Source of the DNA: Anaeramoeba flamelloides
Lineage: Eukaryota > Metamonada > Anaeramoebidae
DNA: 64,000 nt
Assembly (NCBI GenBank): GCA_027625915.1
Contig: JANTQA010000057.1
Location: 2,728,001-2,792,000, forward strand
Direction: 5' to 3'
Every line of letters starts with the position of its first letter. Within the stretch, counting starts at the first letter, position 1. Shown piece by piece: positions 1 to 12,049 of the stretch. Both the position numbers and the translations under genes were made by a program. The notes under the pieces were generated by a model. It was not told the origin of the DNA. It saw only the letters and a program-made list of their open reading frames with translations, and made no database searches.

Positions 1-1340
1 CTTTTTTTAATTGATCTTATTTTGAATTTTCAGGTTCTATTAATGTTCCCAATTGAAAACCGTGTTTCACTTTTTTCCCACAACGATTATACTGATTGTT
101 GGAAAATAAATGGATCAATATTTTCATCTCTTTCTAAAAAATTTAAAATTTCTTGGATCAAGTACATTCCTTTTTAACCCTAAACAAAACTCCAATTCAA
201 AATTTTTAACACACTAAAATTCAATTTTTGAAAAAAAAATCTTATTTAATCAATTCTAGAGGAAATATCGAATTAGAAAATTTTACTAATTGAAATGCTA
301 ACAATTGTTTATAAATTACAATGCCCACAAAACTAAAAAATAAATAATTATCAATACTAATAAATTCTCGGTGTGGTAAAAATTTTGGAAACTAACTAAA
401 CAAAAAATGCATTGGTAAATTTGTTTAAATTCTATTAACAATTATTGATGTACCAAATAATTAGATACTATCTACTAATTTTATTCGAGTTCTTCTATTT
501 TCAACAACTCAACTTTAGCCTAATATCAATCGTTGAAAAAAAGATCTCGGGTAAACAAAACAGGTTGTGTAATTCAAAAAAAATGAAATGAAATCAAAAC
601 TAAAAAACTCTGGAAAAATGAGATTCATATTTTACAAAAATCAAAATTATTTCCAATTTGAATGGAATTATATTATTGTGGTTCTTAGGAACGTCTTAAC
701 TGTGTGGAAAATTTTGAATTTGAGTTTAGTTACCAGATGTTTTTTCGTTACAATCGCAATTCAAATGATCTCTTTACTTGAAATAATACTTTTTTTAGGA
801 AAGACATGAAAAAAATTTTGTTCAATTTAATTTACAATTAAGGAGGTACATTAAGAGAATCACTGAAAGCTGAAATTTTAAAAATTATTTCGATTAAAAG
901 AAGAAAACTAATTAACCCAAAATAATGATTCATTATTTTATTATCAATCGAATTTGCAAAAACAATTTAGATCTTTTTTTGTATTGGGATCCAATTAGTA
1001 CTTAATTGATCTTAAAAAATAGTTAAATTTATCAAGAAAAATTGAAATAATCATTTAATTAAAGAACAACTCCTTGCTATAAGATAGTTTTGTAAAATGT
1101 GATAGTATGATTAATAATACTTTAACTTGAAAAATTCTATTTTTTCTTTTATTAACTGATGTTCTCTTTCATTTTAATTTTTAATTTTCTGTGATTTCTG
1201 TGATTTTATTTACGTTTACAATTAAAAAAACAATTTCCACTCGGCTTTCAAAAAATTAAACGTATTTGTTGAATTACCCCTCTATAAAAAAATTTTTTTT
1301 AAGAACATTAATTCTTTGTGGTTTCAACGGTAGAATCCTT
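1..1340. other. Intergenic AT-rich stretch
   Basis: I see no supported gene here. The short open frame at 588-809 has no recognisable family, no coding-like composition and no splice context. The sequence is low-complexity A/T with scattered T-runs. Confidence 0.6.
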
Positions 1341-1344
1341 AAGA

Positions 1345-2165
1345 TGAAAAAAAAATCTGAAAAAATGTCCATTAAGGGCCGAGTCATTACGGTTAAAAAT
1401 AATTTTCTGAAATGGATTAAAAAAATTTTCTAATTTTTAAGAATACCGAATATCAATCAAAAACTAACCAACATGCGTAATGGGATCGATTTCGAAAAAT
1501 CAACAATCAAAAAACTATAAAATTTTTGAAAAAAGTACCAAAAAGAGCGGCACTCATTTTCCAATTCGAATGTTTTTGAATATATAATTTTGAATACAAC
1601 TGTGTCAGTTTTGAAGTGTCTCTATTTGGCGCTTTTTGAGATCTAAAAGATTTTTTTTTTTTTCATTTTTTTGTATTCTTAAATAAGTTATTTTTATCTA
1701 AAGAATGTTTGGAAATAATATTACTTTGTCAAATATAGATCGTGATAAAAAAACCACAAATTGTATTAAATTGAATCAAATCGATTTTGTAGTTTTCGAA
1801 AACAATTTGTTTTGAATTGAAGAAATTTAATCCTTTGGAAACATTATATAAAAGGAAAAATGATTAGATTTTTTTCTTAAAATTTGGATTTTTTGAAATA
1901 GAGAATGCTTTTTACACTTTTTTTTCTAAATTGAATTTTTTTCCTTGAGGTTAGGTGAAACTTATTGTTGTTCATTTGCATTGTTTACCTTCAATAAATA
2001 TGCTTTTCACGTTCGTTTTTTTATAAAGTTTTTTGGAAAGGGTGGTTCTGTGATACTTTTGTTTTTTGTTATTTTGTATTTTTTTCAAAACAAAAAGTCT
2101 AATTTCACAATGCCATTTTGAGTGGCAAGCAACTTCTTGAGTATGGAGCAAATCCACGGAAAGTG
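1345..2165 (+). repeat. R11 dispersed segment, copy 1
   Basis: About 0.8 kb here matches, in opposite orientation, the stretch 32710-33445. Anchors shared in order are TTACGGTTAAAAATAATTTT, then ACTGTGTNAGTTTTGAAGTG, then AATAATATTACTTTGTCA, then GCAAATCCACGG. Weaker partial matches occur near 9770-9900 and 62140-62235. The 3' end of the copy holds an ankyrin-like coding fragment. Terminal inverted repeats or target duplications are not evident, so it may be an old duplicated gene neighbourhood rather than a transposon. Confidence 0.65.
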
Positions 2166-2246
2166 AGTCAGTCCTTAACACTTGTCTTTGCTTTGAAATT
2201 ATTATCCTTCGGTGGTGGCATGTTTCAAAATTTTCTGTCTTTTTGA
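2103..2246 (+). pseudogene. Ankyrin-repeat-like coding fragment
   Basis: This 47-codon open frame lies between in-frame stops at 2100 and 2244. It reads FHNAILSGKQ, then LLEYGANPRK, then a hydrophobic stretch. LLEYGANP is the usual second-helix and loop signature of an ankyrin repeat. A donor-like GTGAGT follows the NPRK codons, at the same place where the homologous copy near 32718 has GGTAAAT, so the real exon may end there. The related copy carries FIEHEANPR in the equivalent frame on the minus strand. No start codon or neighbouring repeats are found, so it is probably a relic or one exon of an unresolved gene. Confidence 0.4.
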
Positions 2247-2319
2247 ACTTCAAATTTTTACCCAAAGAACAGAAAAGATGTTTTAAATTTTTTTTCAGCA
2301 ACTCTCAGGTTGATTGGAA

Positions 2320-2690
2320 GCAGGTTGTGTAATTTTAATTGAAAAAAAGCAATTCTTAATGATCTTATTTTCTATTTTCATTTGTTTCAAAGGTTTATTT
2401 TTGGGTTCTGTTCTCTCATAATTGTGTAACAATTTTTAAATTAAAAAAACAAAAAAAATACTTTGTCTTCTGTTTACATTTCAAAAGAAACCTCAAATCG
2501 GAAAAAAAAGATCAAAAAAAAGTAGTTTAGGAGATTTTTGGAAAATAAAAAAGGAAAGCTTCAAAAGAGAACAAAGAAAAAAGAAAAAAGAACAAAGAAC
2601 AAAGAAAAAAGTAAAAAGAAAAGAAAGGCTTTAACAGTTTCTCAGTCCCATTTTTAAAATCCCATTTAACATACAAGAAAACAAAAAACA
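2320..2690. other. A-rich simple sequence downstream of PARN-like gene
   Basis: The plus strand is dominated by degenerate GAACAAAGAAAAAA units around 2560-2625. No gene is supported. It would form the 3' flank of the minus-strand PARN-like gene. Confidence 0.5.
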
Positions 2691-2692
2691 AA

Positions 2693-3305
2693 TTACGTAA
2701 TGAGAGAGGAATAATTATGTTTCCTCTTGAAAATGATTGGAGAAAAAAAAAAAATTAATTAAAAAAATAATTACTTTCACTTGTTCCTTTCTTATTTTGT
2801 TTTGTGTTTGTGGAAAGGGTCCTTTTGCTCTTTCTTGTAAACTCATTTCTTTTTTTGCCCATTCTTCAATCAGCTTCTGATCTTTTTTAATATTTTCTAA
2901 TCCGTCCTCAAATTCTTTTGTTCTTTTCCAAGGGATCCCTTCATCGATCCATTTATTAAAATCAAAATTGTGGGACCTAAGAAATTCAAACGCAGAACAA
3001 GAAAAGGTCTTTATTTTGGGATCCTTTCTACTGCTGATAGGAAACATCCAAATGTTGTACGAATTGACTGTCCACTTGTCGTTTTTTTCTGAATAGTGAT
3101 GGGTTGTGACACCAAGTTGGATTGTTAAAAAGGATGACACCGATTCCTTGTGGAATTTGTAATAGAGGTCTAAATTGTAAAACATTGGTGGTTGGGTTAA
3201 TGAGAGGCCAGTCAATTCAAAATCAAATGACACAAAGTTACAGCATTCTAGATCTTGAAGTAAATCTGGTTTGATTTCTTCCCAGTTTGAAATTGTAACG
3301 TCCAT
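2693..3305 (-). CDS. PARN-like poly(A)-specific ribonuclease, N-terminal part only
   Basis: The protein begins MDVTISNWEEIKPDLLQ and carries VSFDFELTGLS, with Asp28 and Glu30 at the positions of the first two DEDD catalytic acidic residues of human PARN (D28, E30). FLRSHNFDFNKWIDEGIP matches the next conserved PARN block. PARN is a 3'-exonuclease of the CAF1 family that removes mRNA poly(A) tails. The start at 3305 was chosen because it gives the family's residue numbering; an in-frame ATG lies 4 codons upstream. A 55-nt intron is likely (GT at 2780, AG ending at 2726), giving join(3305..2781, 2725..2693) and about 185 residues. Without splicing the frame runs to 2715. Family members are over 500 residues. 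The later catalytic Asp/His residues, the R3H and the RRM are absent from the adjacent DNA, so the gene is truncated, has distant exons, or is decaying. Confidence 0.75.
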
Positions 3306-4570
3306 AGCTTTACACAAAAAAGAAAAAAGTATGGATTAAAAAATAAATTATAAAAAGAATTGTTTTATTTTTTAAGGTAACCTAATAATAAACTTATTCT
3401 CTCTAATAACACATTTTACAATTCAATATTATATTTTAAAGAGAAACAAAGATTTATATTATTATTAATACTGATATTTGAAAAATAAATTGGATTAAAT
3501 TTTCTGTAATTTCAACTACTTTTTCTTTTACAAATATGGTATTCAAAATCTGAAAGTTTTAATTTGTGATTTTAATTTGAGGAAAGTAAATGTAAATGAA
3601 GTTAAAGTACTCTCCCCACAGATTATGTAAAAATAGTACGTTGAGTGAAATTGAATTTATTTAACAAAAACGTGTGGTGTCGCCGTTTCAACTTTGAGAG
3701 GAATACAAATTTTTCCTAAAGTTTGGGGAAATATTTCTACTTTGTTTACATTTATTTTAAAAAATATTTTGTCAGTTAAAGTTGATATTCAAAATCCTTA
3801 GGAACTGTATCCTTTTAAGATAATTACTTGGAAATAACGAACCTATCAGAGGAAATCATTTTTTTTTCAAAAATTGTTGAAATGAAAAAAAAAATTATCT
3901 GATTTAAGAGTTTGTAATACGGTTAACTAAAAAAGTATATACTTTTAACAGATCTTCAAATTCAAACTTTAGCCAACAAAAAATTTTAAAAATAATTGTT
4001 AACATAGTAGAATTATTTCCCCAAACTTTAGGAAATTGTTCCTAATTCCAACTTAAATTTGAAACCTTTGTAAATAGTTGAATAATAAAGATTGTAAAAA
4101 AACAAGGTTTATTCTTCTTTTATTAAATAGGAAAGCAAACGAGTTGATATATTCATTTTTTTTTTATATTCATTTCTTAAATGAATGAAAACAATAACAA
4201 TAAATTTTTATTTAAAATAAAAATGAACCTAAACCTTCAAACCAAAAGAAGTTTGAAACATTTTTAATTTTGAAAATTAAGTATTGGGGTCTGGTTTATG
4301 TTTGAATTGTTTACAGTATTAAAAATTGTAGGGTTTTGGTATAACCAGAAAAATATTTAAAAATACCAAATTACCGTAAATTTATTCTTTTAAGAAAGGG
4401 TCTTTGGTTCATTATTTAAATAATTTAAAAGTAAATTTATTTTTATAGAGTTTTAAATTATATAACAAATTGGTCGGGGGTTAATTATGATTTTTAACTA
4501 GTATTATTTCGGGAAAAAATGTAGATAATATATTATCAAATGGAAGAAAATAATTATTTATGGATAAATA

Positions 4571-4764
4571 CCGTAAGTTCCACTTTTCAGACACAAACTT
4601 TCAACGAAATTTAAAGCACAAAAAAAATCTCAAATTAAAGCACAAAATTCAAATTCTAGTAAAATAATTTGTAAAAAAAAAATTGCAAATTTTGTACCTT
4701 CATTTGAGATTTTTTGTACCTTAAATTTCGTTGAAAGTTTATGACTTAAAAGTGAAACTGACTG
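4571..4764. mobile_element. R1 palindromic MITE (diverged copy)
   Basis: The two arms are inverted repeats containing ACAAACTTTCAACGAAATTT and its complement, separated by a short A/T centre. The right end is GTGAAACTGACTG; the left end has decayed from CAGTCAGTTCCAC to CCGTAAGTTCCAC. TA precedes the left end, and the right TA has become AA. It belongs to the same family as the copies at 26.4, 27.1, 30.7, 35.2, 44.4 and 46.0 kb. Confidence 0.85.
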
Positions 4765-5288
4765 AATAATTTTCCTGAAAAAACAAAAAAAAAAAAAAAC
4801 TAAAACGTTATTATTTTGGAATTTACAATTTTCTCTAACTTGTGAATTCTATTTAGAGTTCAGAGTATTGAATATGTAGACTCAGGGAAATATAAAACCC
4901 TTTCAAATATAATTAAGTGTTACCTATAATTAAATCATTATTGTTGATATATGAGTTAAAATAACATTGAATTATGATCTTTATTTTTGATATTCACTGA
5001 TCAAAGTACGTACATTTTAAGATTTTGAATATTTTTAATTTTGACAACCTTATCGAAAAAATATTTTATGAATGTCATGAAATATTAAAACTTTTTAGGT
5101 CTAAATTCTTGATCATTGTTCTATTTTTATGATAAGAAAACGAACTCAAAGTTATTCAGAGTTGAATCTTAAATTTTAATAATTTTTTTAAAGCTTTATT
5201 GTGATTAAATTTTTGAGTTTTATTAACTTTGGTTTTGGATCAAGAAATATGTTTATATAACAGTATGAAATTAATCATAGAATAAACC

Positions 5289-5315
5289 AATATATATATA
5301 TATATATATATATAC
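5289..5315. repeat. (TA)n microsatellite
   Basis: A run of alternating T and A at the left side of an otherwise unremarkable intergenic stretch. Similar tracts lie near 28880, 41210, 43985 and 61212. Confidence 0.9.
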
Positions 5316-6784
5316 TGAAGTGTGGATATTTGAAACAATCAATTTCTTTTTGAAGACAAAACAAGAAAGATCACCTTTCCACGGAAGCATGTTGGAATTA
5401 TGAATGAAAAAAAAAAATAATAAATCGGTCAAAGTATATTTTAGACAATATTTTTCTTCTTTATTTTGTTATTTTCTATGTTTAAAAACAAAAAAACTTT
5501 GATTTTCTAGTCATTATTATTTAGTATTATTTTAGAAAACATTTTTTACAAATATATTTTCAAAATTTTTTTTTTAAATATTTTTACTAAAATATGTCAA
5601 AATAAAGAATTCTGTTTCAACCATTAAAGGAATAGAATTGAATTCTCAAAATAAAAAAAAAACTCTTAAAAATGGATCTTAAAAATCTTAATTATTTTTT
5701 TTTAGAAAACAATGGAATATAAATACTTTTTGGAACAAACAAATGCTTTCAATAAAATTATATTTCTGAAGAATTATTGAAACTATTTCCAATTTCTGAA
5801 CAAAAAAAGAAATTAGATGAATAAAATGAAAAAAGAATTTAAAATTCAATGGTGAAATTCTATTGAAATGGGAAGTAATTTATTAATCAAAAAATTTTCA
5901 AACAAAAGTTTTTTGATTTCTAATGAAAAATAACATCAAGTAAAGAAGAAATATTTATATCAATTATTATAAAAAATCAGAAAATGAATGATCCTTTAAT
6001 TTTTTTTTTTCTACAGGAATTAATCTCTATTAAATTTTTATACCTAAATTTAAATAGAGATAGATAAATTTTTTTGCTGATTTATTAGATTTGAAAACCC
6101 TGGTTTATTTTCAATATTAAACTTATTTCAAGATAAGGAATCCTAATTTAGATATTGGTCAAAAAAAATAATAGAGACTAGTCTCTTAATCAATTTTTTT
6201 CTATTTTTAGATTGACATTTTTTAGTTGTTCTTTAAATAAATTATTGTAAAAGAATTTTTCAGACTTCATATTTATTAAAGGATTAACTTAGTTTATGTG
6301 AAAGAAATGATTTGAAAATTTCATTTCTTATACACACTGGTGGTACTCAAAAATGGTAAAAGGTACTTACCCCCTTACCTTGAATTAATGATTTAATTAT
6401 TTTAAACTTTTTTAAACTCTTACAATTCAATCTTTCAAGTATCGTATTGTATTTAAATTTAAAGTTTATCTCTTAATAGAACAAAACCTAGAATAAAATT
6501 GGAAAAGACAAAGAATAAATTCTAGAGTTTTACTCTTCTTCTCACCTTTCTCAACTTTCGAAAGGTCGTTAATTGTTCTCAAGCAAAATTTAAATAAAAT
6601 GATTTTTGATTGAAGTAAAGATGAGTGATCAAAAGAATTATTCATTTTCTCTCTTTTTTATTTAAAAACGCCAAACTTGTTCTCAAAAATTCTTTTCAAA
6701 AAAGTCAAACTAAAATCCCAATTTAGCTCTTTTTTTGAACCCTTTCAACCGTTTGAACAACAAATCAAAATTGCACATTCAAAT

Positions 6785-7936
6785 ATGGGATCCTTTATAC
6801 CAAAATGGAAACCTTCAACAGATCTTTCAGGGTTGTTTGACTCCAAGGAAGTAGACATTTATTACCATTTAGCGTATCACCGACAAAACAGCACACGCGA
6901 AGCTCGTTCTCGAATTTTCGATGAACAAATAAAAAAAAAAAATGATCCAATCAAACAAAAACACAACAAGGCCAAAAAACAAAAAAAAACAATAACTAAA
7001 TCAAACAAAAAGAAAAAAAAACAAATAAATCTAACAAAAAACAATTTCCATAAAGGGAACCCTTATACAAGTAATAATTCAACACATCACCAAAAAAAGG
7101 ATCGTGTCCAAAAAAAAGCCCTTTCGGTGATGAGTATTGTTGTAGATCCAAAAAATAATAACTTAAATGAAAAGAAAAAAGCAGAAATAAACACAGAAGA
7201 CTTATTGCGCACAATTGACAACACCCTCGAAGAAGACGAAAATCAAAATAGATTCAAAATTCCGAAATTTAATGAAGAAGAATCAATTGAGGAGACCTCT
7301 CAAGAAAATTCAATCTTCAAGCGCACAACACCTGTTTTAAACTCGACAGAAGAAGAAATTGATTTGATGAGTGGTCTTGATTTTACAAGCGAAAATGAAA
7401 CTGAAAATGGGAGTGTAATCAAAAAAACAAAAAGCAATTTAGATCACAAGAACAAAGCAAGTGACATCGAAGAACACACCAAGAAGAGCGACTCTAATTT
7501 AGTATTCAGTCCAGACTCTGATTCCAATTCTGAAAAAATCTCCTCTTCAAAATCTCAAACCCCAAAAGCACATCCAAAGTATAAAAGCCCGTTTCGCTAT
7601 GATCCAAAGAAGCACCAGAAAGTATTTACAAAAAGTGATCACAACAAAAGGTATTACAGTACACAGATACACCACCACCACCACCAACAACAACAGCAGC
7701 AGCAGCAGCAAGTGGAAAATCAGAAAAATGATCGAGCAACTTCCTTTTTTAATTCAGATCAACAAGCATGGGAAGACGAGCTTGACACAGACGAAGAAAT
7801 TTCCTTTTCCAATGATAATGTTGAAAGAAGACAGCCCATAGACTACAACGAATTTATTTCACAAGAAGAAGAATCAGAAATGTTTGGAAAAGAAGACTTG
7901 AATGAAAACGAGGTTCTTGAAATCTTTTCAGATTAG
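6785..7936 (+). CDS. Hypothetical disordered protein with Lys-rich, acidic and His/Gln tracts
   Basis: This is an intact 383-codon frame from the ATG at 6785 (MGSFIPKWKPSTDLSGLF) to a TAG at 7934. The frame stays open further upstream but without an ATG. Composition is coding-like and visibly less AT-rich than the flanks. The N-terminal ~45 residues look folded and carry DIYYHLAYHRQ. A Lys-rich, NLS-like stretch follows (about residues 46-85), then long Ser/Glu/Asp-rich segments, then five His and nine Gln in a row (about 296-309), then a strongly acidic tail. I recognise no family. The basic and acidic disordered layout suggests a nuclear or nucleolar protein, which is inference only. Confidence 0.7.
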   Translation: MGSFIPKWKPSTDLSGLFDSKEVDIYYHLAYHRQNSTREARSRIFDEQIKKKNDPIKQKHNKAKKQKKTITKSNKKKKKQINLTKNNFHKGNPYTSNNSTHHQKKDRVQKKALSVMSIVVDPKNNNLNEKKKAEINTEDLLRTIDNTLEEDENQNRFKIPKFNEEESIEETSQENSIFKRTTPVLNSTEEEIDLMSGLDFTSENETENGSVIKKTKSNLDHKNKASDIEEHTKKSDSNLVFSPDSDSNSEKISSSKSQTPKAHPKYKSPFRYDPKKHQKVFTKSDHNKRYYSTQIHHHHHQQQQQQQQQVENQKNDRATSFFNSDQQAWEDELDTDEEISFSNDNVERRQPIDYNEFISQEEESEMFGKEDLNENEVLEIFSD

Positions 7937-7939
7937 TTT

Positions 7940-8190
7940 TTTCTTTTAATTCTTGTCTTGGTTTTGGTATTTTTTAATTCCTAGAATAATTATTTTGAAA
8001 AGTTGGGTTTTTTTTTTTTTTTTTTTGTTGTTTGTTTTTTTTTGAACAAAATATGCCAAAAATGACTCTATAAGCAAGCACCATCTTTCAACAATTTATG
8101 TCAACCACTCGGTTATCAATTAAAATCGGTTTTTAAAAACTATTTCAGGAGACCCAAAAAACTTTAAAACTGATAAATTCAAAACAATAG
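7940..8190. other. 3' flank of the disordered-protein gene
   Basis: A/T-rich sequence with a long T-run near 8008-8043. No gene is supported. Confidence 0.5.
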
Positions 8191-8194
8191 AAAA

Positions 8195-8370
8195 AAAATT
8201 ATTTAATTCAATTTGCATTTTTTCAATTCTTTGGCCTCACTTTGAAAACATTTCATCGTAAGAACATTTCAAAAATCAATTTTATTATAAATGTATGTTT
8301 GTGTTTAAACCAATGAAATTCCTTATTCAAAGTGAATCCAAAGAATTGAAAAAATGCAAATTGAATACAA
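8195..8370. repeat. Single-copy inverted repeat (MITE-like)
   Basis: The 28-bp arms at 8207-8234 and 8338-8365 are perfect inverted repeats; both contain the block TTCAATTTGCATTTTTTCAA or its complement. Pairing continues imperfectly inward through CACTTTGAA and TTCAAAGTG. The arms enclose about 100 bp. No second copy was seen in the window. Confidence 0.8.
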
Positions 8371-8849
8371 AGGTTTTAAAAGAGTTAGTAAATCGTATCA
8401 ATAGTGATGAAAAACAATTTTTTTTCCTATTTTTTTAATATTCAACAATTAAAGACAATTTTTGAAATAAGTATGTGAGGGTAGTTTTTTAAGGGCATAT
8501 CTAAGCTTCTTAAAATCAGTGAATTTGATAGTTTGGAATGAGTTTTTTAAAATATTTATTTTGTACTTTTTAAAAACAGAGTAAAAACATTATAATAATT
8601 ACTTTTCTTTATAAAAAATATAAGTTTCTCAATTTCCTTCTTTCATTTATTTCTTTATTTAATAAAGATTGGATTTGATCTTATTTTGATATTCAAGTGT
8701 TGGCAATATTTGTCTCCTCTTTGATTAGAATTTAGTTTTTTGATATAACATGAGCTTTAATTTTTAGAGATGTTAATTTTTTTTTTTAATCCATAACACA
8801 GGCTTTTCATATTTAAACCCGACACAAAAAAAATATTTTATAAAAAAAA

Positions 8850-9770
8850 ATTGTTATTATTATTATGTAGGAATTGTGAATTATACTCTAATGTCTTTTT
8901 ACTTTGATTTTTTAGAGGGTGTTTGAGCTGTAAAATAATATATTCCAAGATACTGGTGTAAAGATGAAGGTTGTAAAAAAGAAGAATTTTTACAATTTTC
9001 GAGATAAATAAAGAGTTCCAAGTATTTATCCAAATTTTGGTAATAGTAAAACTAAAATATGATTATCTTAATAGACTAATAAGAACAATTTTAATCAAAA
9101 AATCGTTTGGCAAACAACAATCTTTCAAATTTTTAAAAAAAAAATCATTTTTCAAATAATGTATTGGTGTTCACTAAACTATTTTATATTAATAATCCAT
9201 TCAAGTTCAAAAATCAAAACAGCTATTGTTTTATTTACTACGACCAAAATTTCGATAAATACTTGGAACTCTTTATTTATCTCGAAAAGTGAAAAAACTC
9301 TATTTTTTACAACATTCTATATTTATACATGTGAGTTATTTAAGGGAAAGATTTGTCCAATTTTGTTTATGTTTAAAAAGCAAAAACCAAAAATTGAAAA
9401 GAAAAAAACAAAAAACTAACAAAAAAAAAGAAATAAAGAAATTTAAAAAGATTATTTAAGAAAAAATTGGTAAAAAAAAAAAAAAAGTTATCTTTAATTA
9501 AGAACACCCAAAAACCAAAATCGAGATATTTTTTATTTGATTTAATTTACTTTGATAATTGATCATGGGTGTTCATTTAGGTGAGTCACTTTTTAATTGT
9601 TGTCATTACTTTTTTATTTTTGGTTTGATTAATTTTTTGAACCCTTGGTATTATCTATTTTTTTTCCCTTTTCATTTTATTTCCTAGTTATCACGACCTC
9701 GCGTGTTTCAGTGTCCCAGTATTAAGTTTTAGAAACTTGATTTTTTTATTTATTTTTTCCTTTTTTCAAA
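8850..9770 (+). repeat. R8 dispersed segment, copy 1 (interrupted by R9)
   Basis: This matches 34795-35505 in the same orientation. Shared anchors include AAAAGCAAAAACCAAAAATTG, TTAATTAAGAACACCCAAAA, ATAATTGATCATGGGTGTTCATTT-type sequence and CGTGTTTCAGTGTCNCCAGTATTA. An extra block at about 8965-9315, absent from the other copy, is a separate palindromic insertion (R9). Confidence 0.7.
8965..9315. mobile_element. R9 palindromic element inside R8
   Basis: Arms of about 42 bp at 9000-9041 and 9243-9284 are inverted repeats with one mismatch; both contain AAATAAAGAGTTCCAAGTAT or its complement. Weaker pairing extends outward (GGTTGTAAAAAA against TTTTTTACAAC). The R8 copy at 34.8 kb lacks this block, which supports a later insertion. 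Confidence 0.7.
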
Positions 9771-9926
9771 TAAAGTGTTTTTTATCAAAAGTATGTTTTC
9801 AAAATCCTTACTCGATCAAATATAGAGAGTAAAAAATAATCACAAATTAGATTGAATTAGAATAAATTAATTGCCAATAAATAAAGAAAAATTATTTTTT
9901 TTCTTATTTAAACGATTAAAACATAC

Positions 9927-10650
9927 CATGGAGAAACCTAAGATCAAAGTGAATTGTTATTAGGCTTAACTCTATTAGTAAGAGATGGTTTAAATTTCTC
10001 TAAAAAATCGATTAGTAAAGTAGTATTATTTTTGTTGATCTCATTGTTTAAAAATGATCCTTTGTATTAGTAAAAAACCAAAAAATTTCAGAAAAAAATT
10101 GGCAATTTCGCTACATATTTGAAGGGCGAATTATCAATATTCAGACCACAAAGTTGCAAAATATCTTTCTTAAAATTGTCTCAAAATGTTGATTAAAGTC
10201 ATAAAAATTCAATTATATATATAAAAAAAAATAATTGAAGAATAGATTTTTTTGTCAAAATATTTCTCAAATCAAAAAACATATTGCTGTTACAATTATC
10301 TTTATCAAAAGCAAATACAACTAATTCTAATTTGTTATTTTATGTTAATGATTATTGAATTGATCTTTCAAATTAAAAAATTAAAAAAATAGTTACTTTT
10401 TGAAGTTCTAAATCTAAATTATTAAATATCAGAATACAGTATTTTGGGAATCTTTTGTTTTGGATTAATAAAAGGAAATAAAAAAAAAATTCCAAAAATG
10501 ATAATTTTTAATAGTGAACATTAGTAAAAAATATCACAATTTGTTATGTAATATGATTTATAATAGATTTTTTAGAGCTATATAAGCCATAGTACACTAA
10601 AATCACTTACACCCAATTACAACATACTTTGATTATCGAGAAATCTATGG
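9927..10650 (-). mobile_element. R6 palindromic element, copy 1
   Basis: The left end CCATGGAGAAACCTAAGATC and the right end ACTTTGATTATCGAGAAATC are imperfect inverted repeats. The interior matches 50115-50820 and 61440-62055 in reverse orientation; a shared anchor is AGTTGCAAAATATCTTT. No transposase frame is present. Confidence 0.7.
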
Positions 10651-10654
10651 TTAC

Positions 10655-11835
10655 TCTAATCCATTAACAGGTTTCTTTGTTAGTTAATTGTTGGTTTAGG
10701 TTTTTAATTAGCAGTTTTTGAAAAATAAAGTTCTGTAGAACCTTGTACTTATTAAACCAAACAGTATTTGCCTTAGATCATTGTGTCAAATCATTTTTCT
10801 ACAACCTTCCTAGTTCAAATCACCCTATTTTTAACTAACTCAATCAAATTTAAACAAACTTGTAACCAAAATCCAAAACCACCAAATCTTTCAATTTGAT
10901 TTATTAAAAACAGTAACAAAAAGGAGATGAAGCTTTTATAAAAAACTGTTTTGTAGCTATCTAAATGTGCAAAAAGGTTTTCAAAGATTTTTCTAGTTCT
11001 CAAGTTTTTAAAGAAAAAACTATGAAAAAAATTTTCACTTTATTTTGAATTTTTACTTAATTCATCAATAAATCGGCCTCGATTTCAATTTCTATTCAGT
11101 TTTCCTCTGTTTGGAAACCATTTGTTATTTTGTTAAGAGACTAATGTTTGGGTGAGTTTCTTCTCTTGAATGAGTTGATCAGCAAAATAGTGACTTTTTT
11201 TTAAATTCGTTAAAATTTGACTTGTTTGAATTTTTTAGTGTTTCCACATTCTGTAATAATTCCTCTCATCTCTGAAATATTCCCAAACAAAATCAAGATT
11301 TAACGAGATGTGCTGTAATAGTTGTTATAAATTGTCAGTTTTGGAGATTCTTTTGATTGTCTCTGTCTTTGAAAATTAGTATTCTTCTAGGTTTTTTTTA
11401 TTAGCCAAAAATTACTTTTGATTTTAGAAAGTTATAAATTTAACAAAATAAATTTAAAAATTGAATTTAAAGTTAAAAAAAAGACTCAAAATGATTTCTA
11501 CTTGGAGACGAAATTAACTTTGTATTTAAAAAAGGGGTTATTTTGGATTTCAAAGAATATTAATAATTGGATAATTTTTGGGATAGGTGAATGGAATTAC
11601 TATTAAAAAAAATCTTTTAATTAATATTTTGAAGAGCCGGTAGTCATGTCATTTTTATTTTTAAAATTCTCAAAGTATTTCGGATAATAAAATCTAATAT
11701 AAAATTATATCAAAATTGTTCATTAAAAGAATTTCCAAAAAAAAAATTAAAGTTAACCCATTTATCTTAAAATCATCTCTTATAATTGGAGATATTTTAT
11801 AATTTATTGGGTTCTTTTTTGTAATACTGTTAATT
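10655..11835. other. Intergenic region
   Basis: The open frames at 10815-11003 and 11418-11606 are short, AT-driven and without family resemblance. I see no gene. Confidence 0.5.
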
Positions 11836-11837
11836 TT

Positions 11838-12045
11838 ATAATAAAATGATCAAAATTTTCATTCAGCTTTTCAAAAAAATAATCATTTCACAAATTAAAA
11901 TAAATCATCAAATTCCCACAATTCTAAAAGAGGTAAATTAAGACTTTAAGCTGGTTTTAAGAATTCCAAAATTTGAAATGGGTATATCTCTGTGATATCT
12001 AAATTGGGAAAGCTGAATGAATATTTTGATCTTTTTATTTTGAAA
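11838..12045. mobile_element. R3 palindromic MITE, copy 1
   Basis: The left arm contains GATCAAAATTTTCATTCAGC and the right arm the complementary AAGCTGAATGAATATTTTGATC. Related copies lie at 31317-31584 and 49662-49866. The outer ends show AAAATAAA-type sequence facing TTTATTTTG. Confidence 0.75.
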
Positions 12046-12049
12046 CAAA

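Larger units (their letters stand above)
3320..6780. other. Long intergenic region
   Basis: No gene is supported across about 3.4 kb. It contains one degraded R1 MITE, a (TA)n tract at about 5290-5315, an inverted repeat at 6023-6064 (ATCTCTATTAAATTT paired with AAATTTAAATAGAGAT) and a short AGAGACTAGTCTCT palindrome near 6174. Confidence 0.6.

Noticed and set aside
588-809. 73-codon plus-strand frame
   Set aside because: AT-driven, no family, no splice or repeat support.
6677-6784. N-terminal extension of the disordered protein
   Set aside because: The upstream part has no ATG; the first ATG in frame is at 6785.
7665-7712. Possible frameshift at the CAC/CAG tract
   Set aside because: The frame stays open through the tract and into the acidic tail, so it is simply a His/Gln run.
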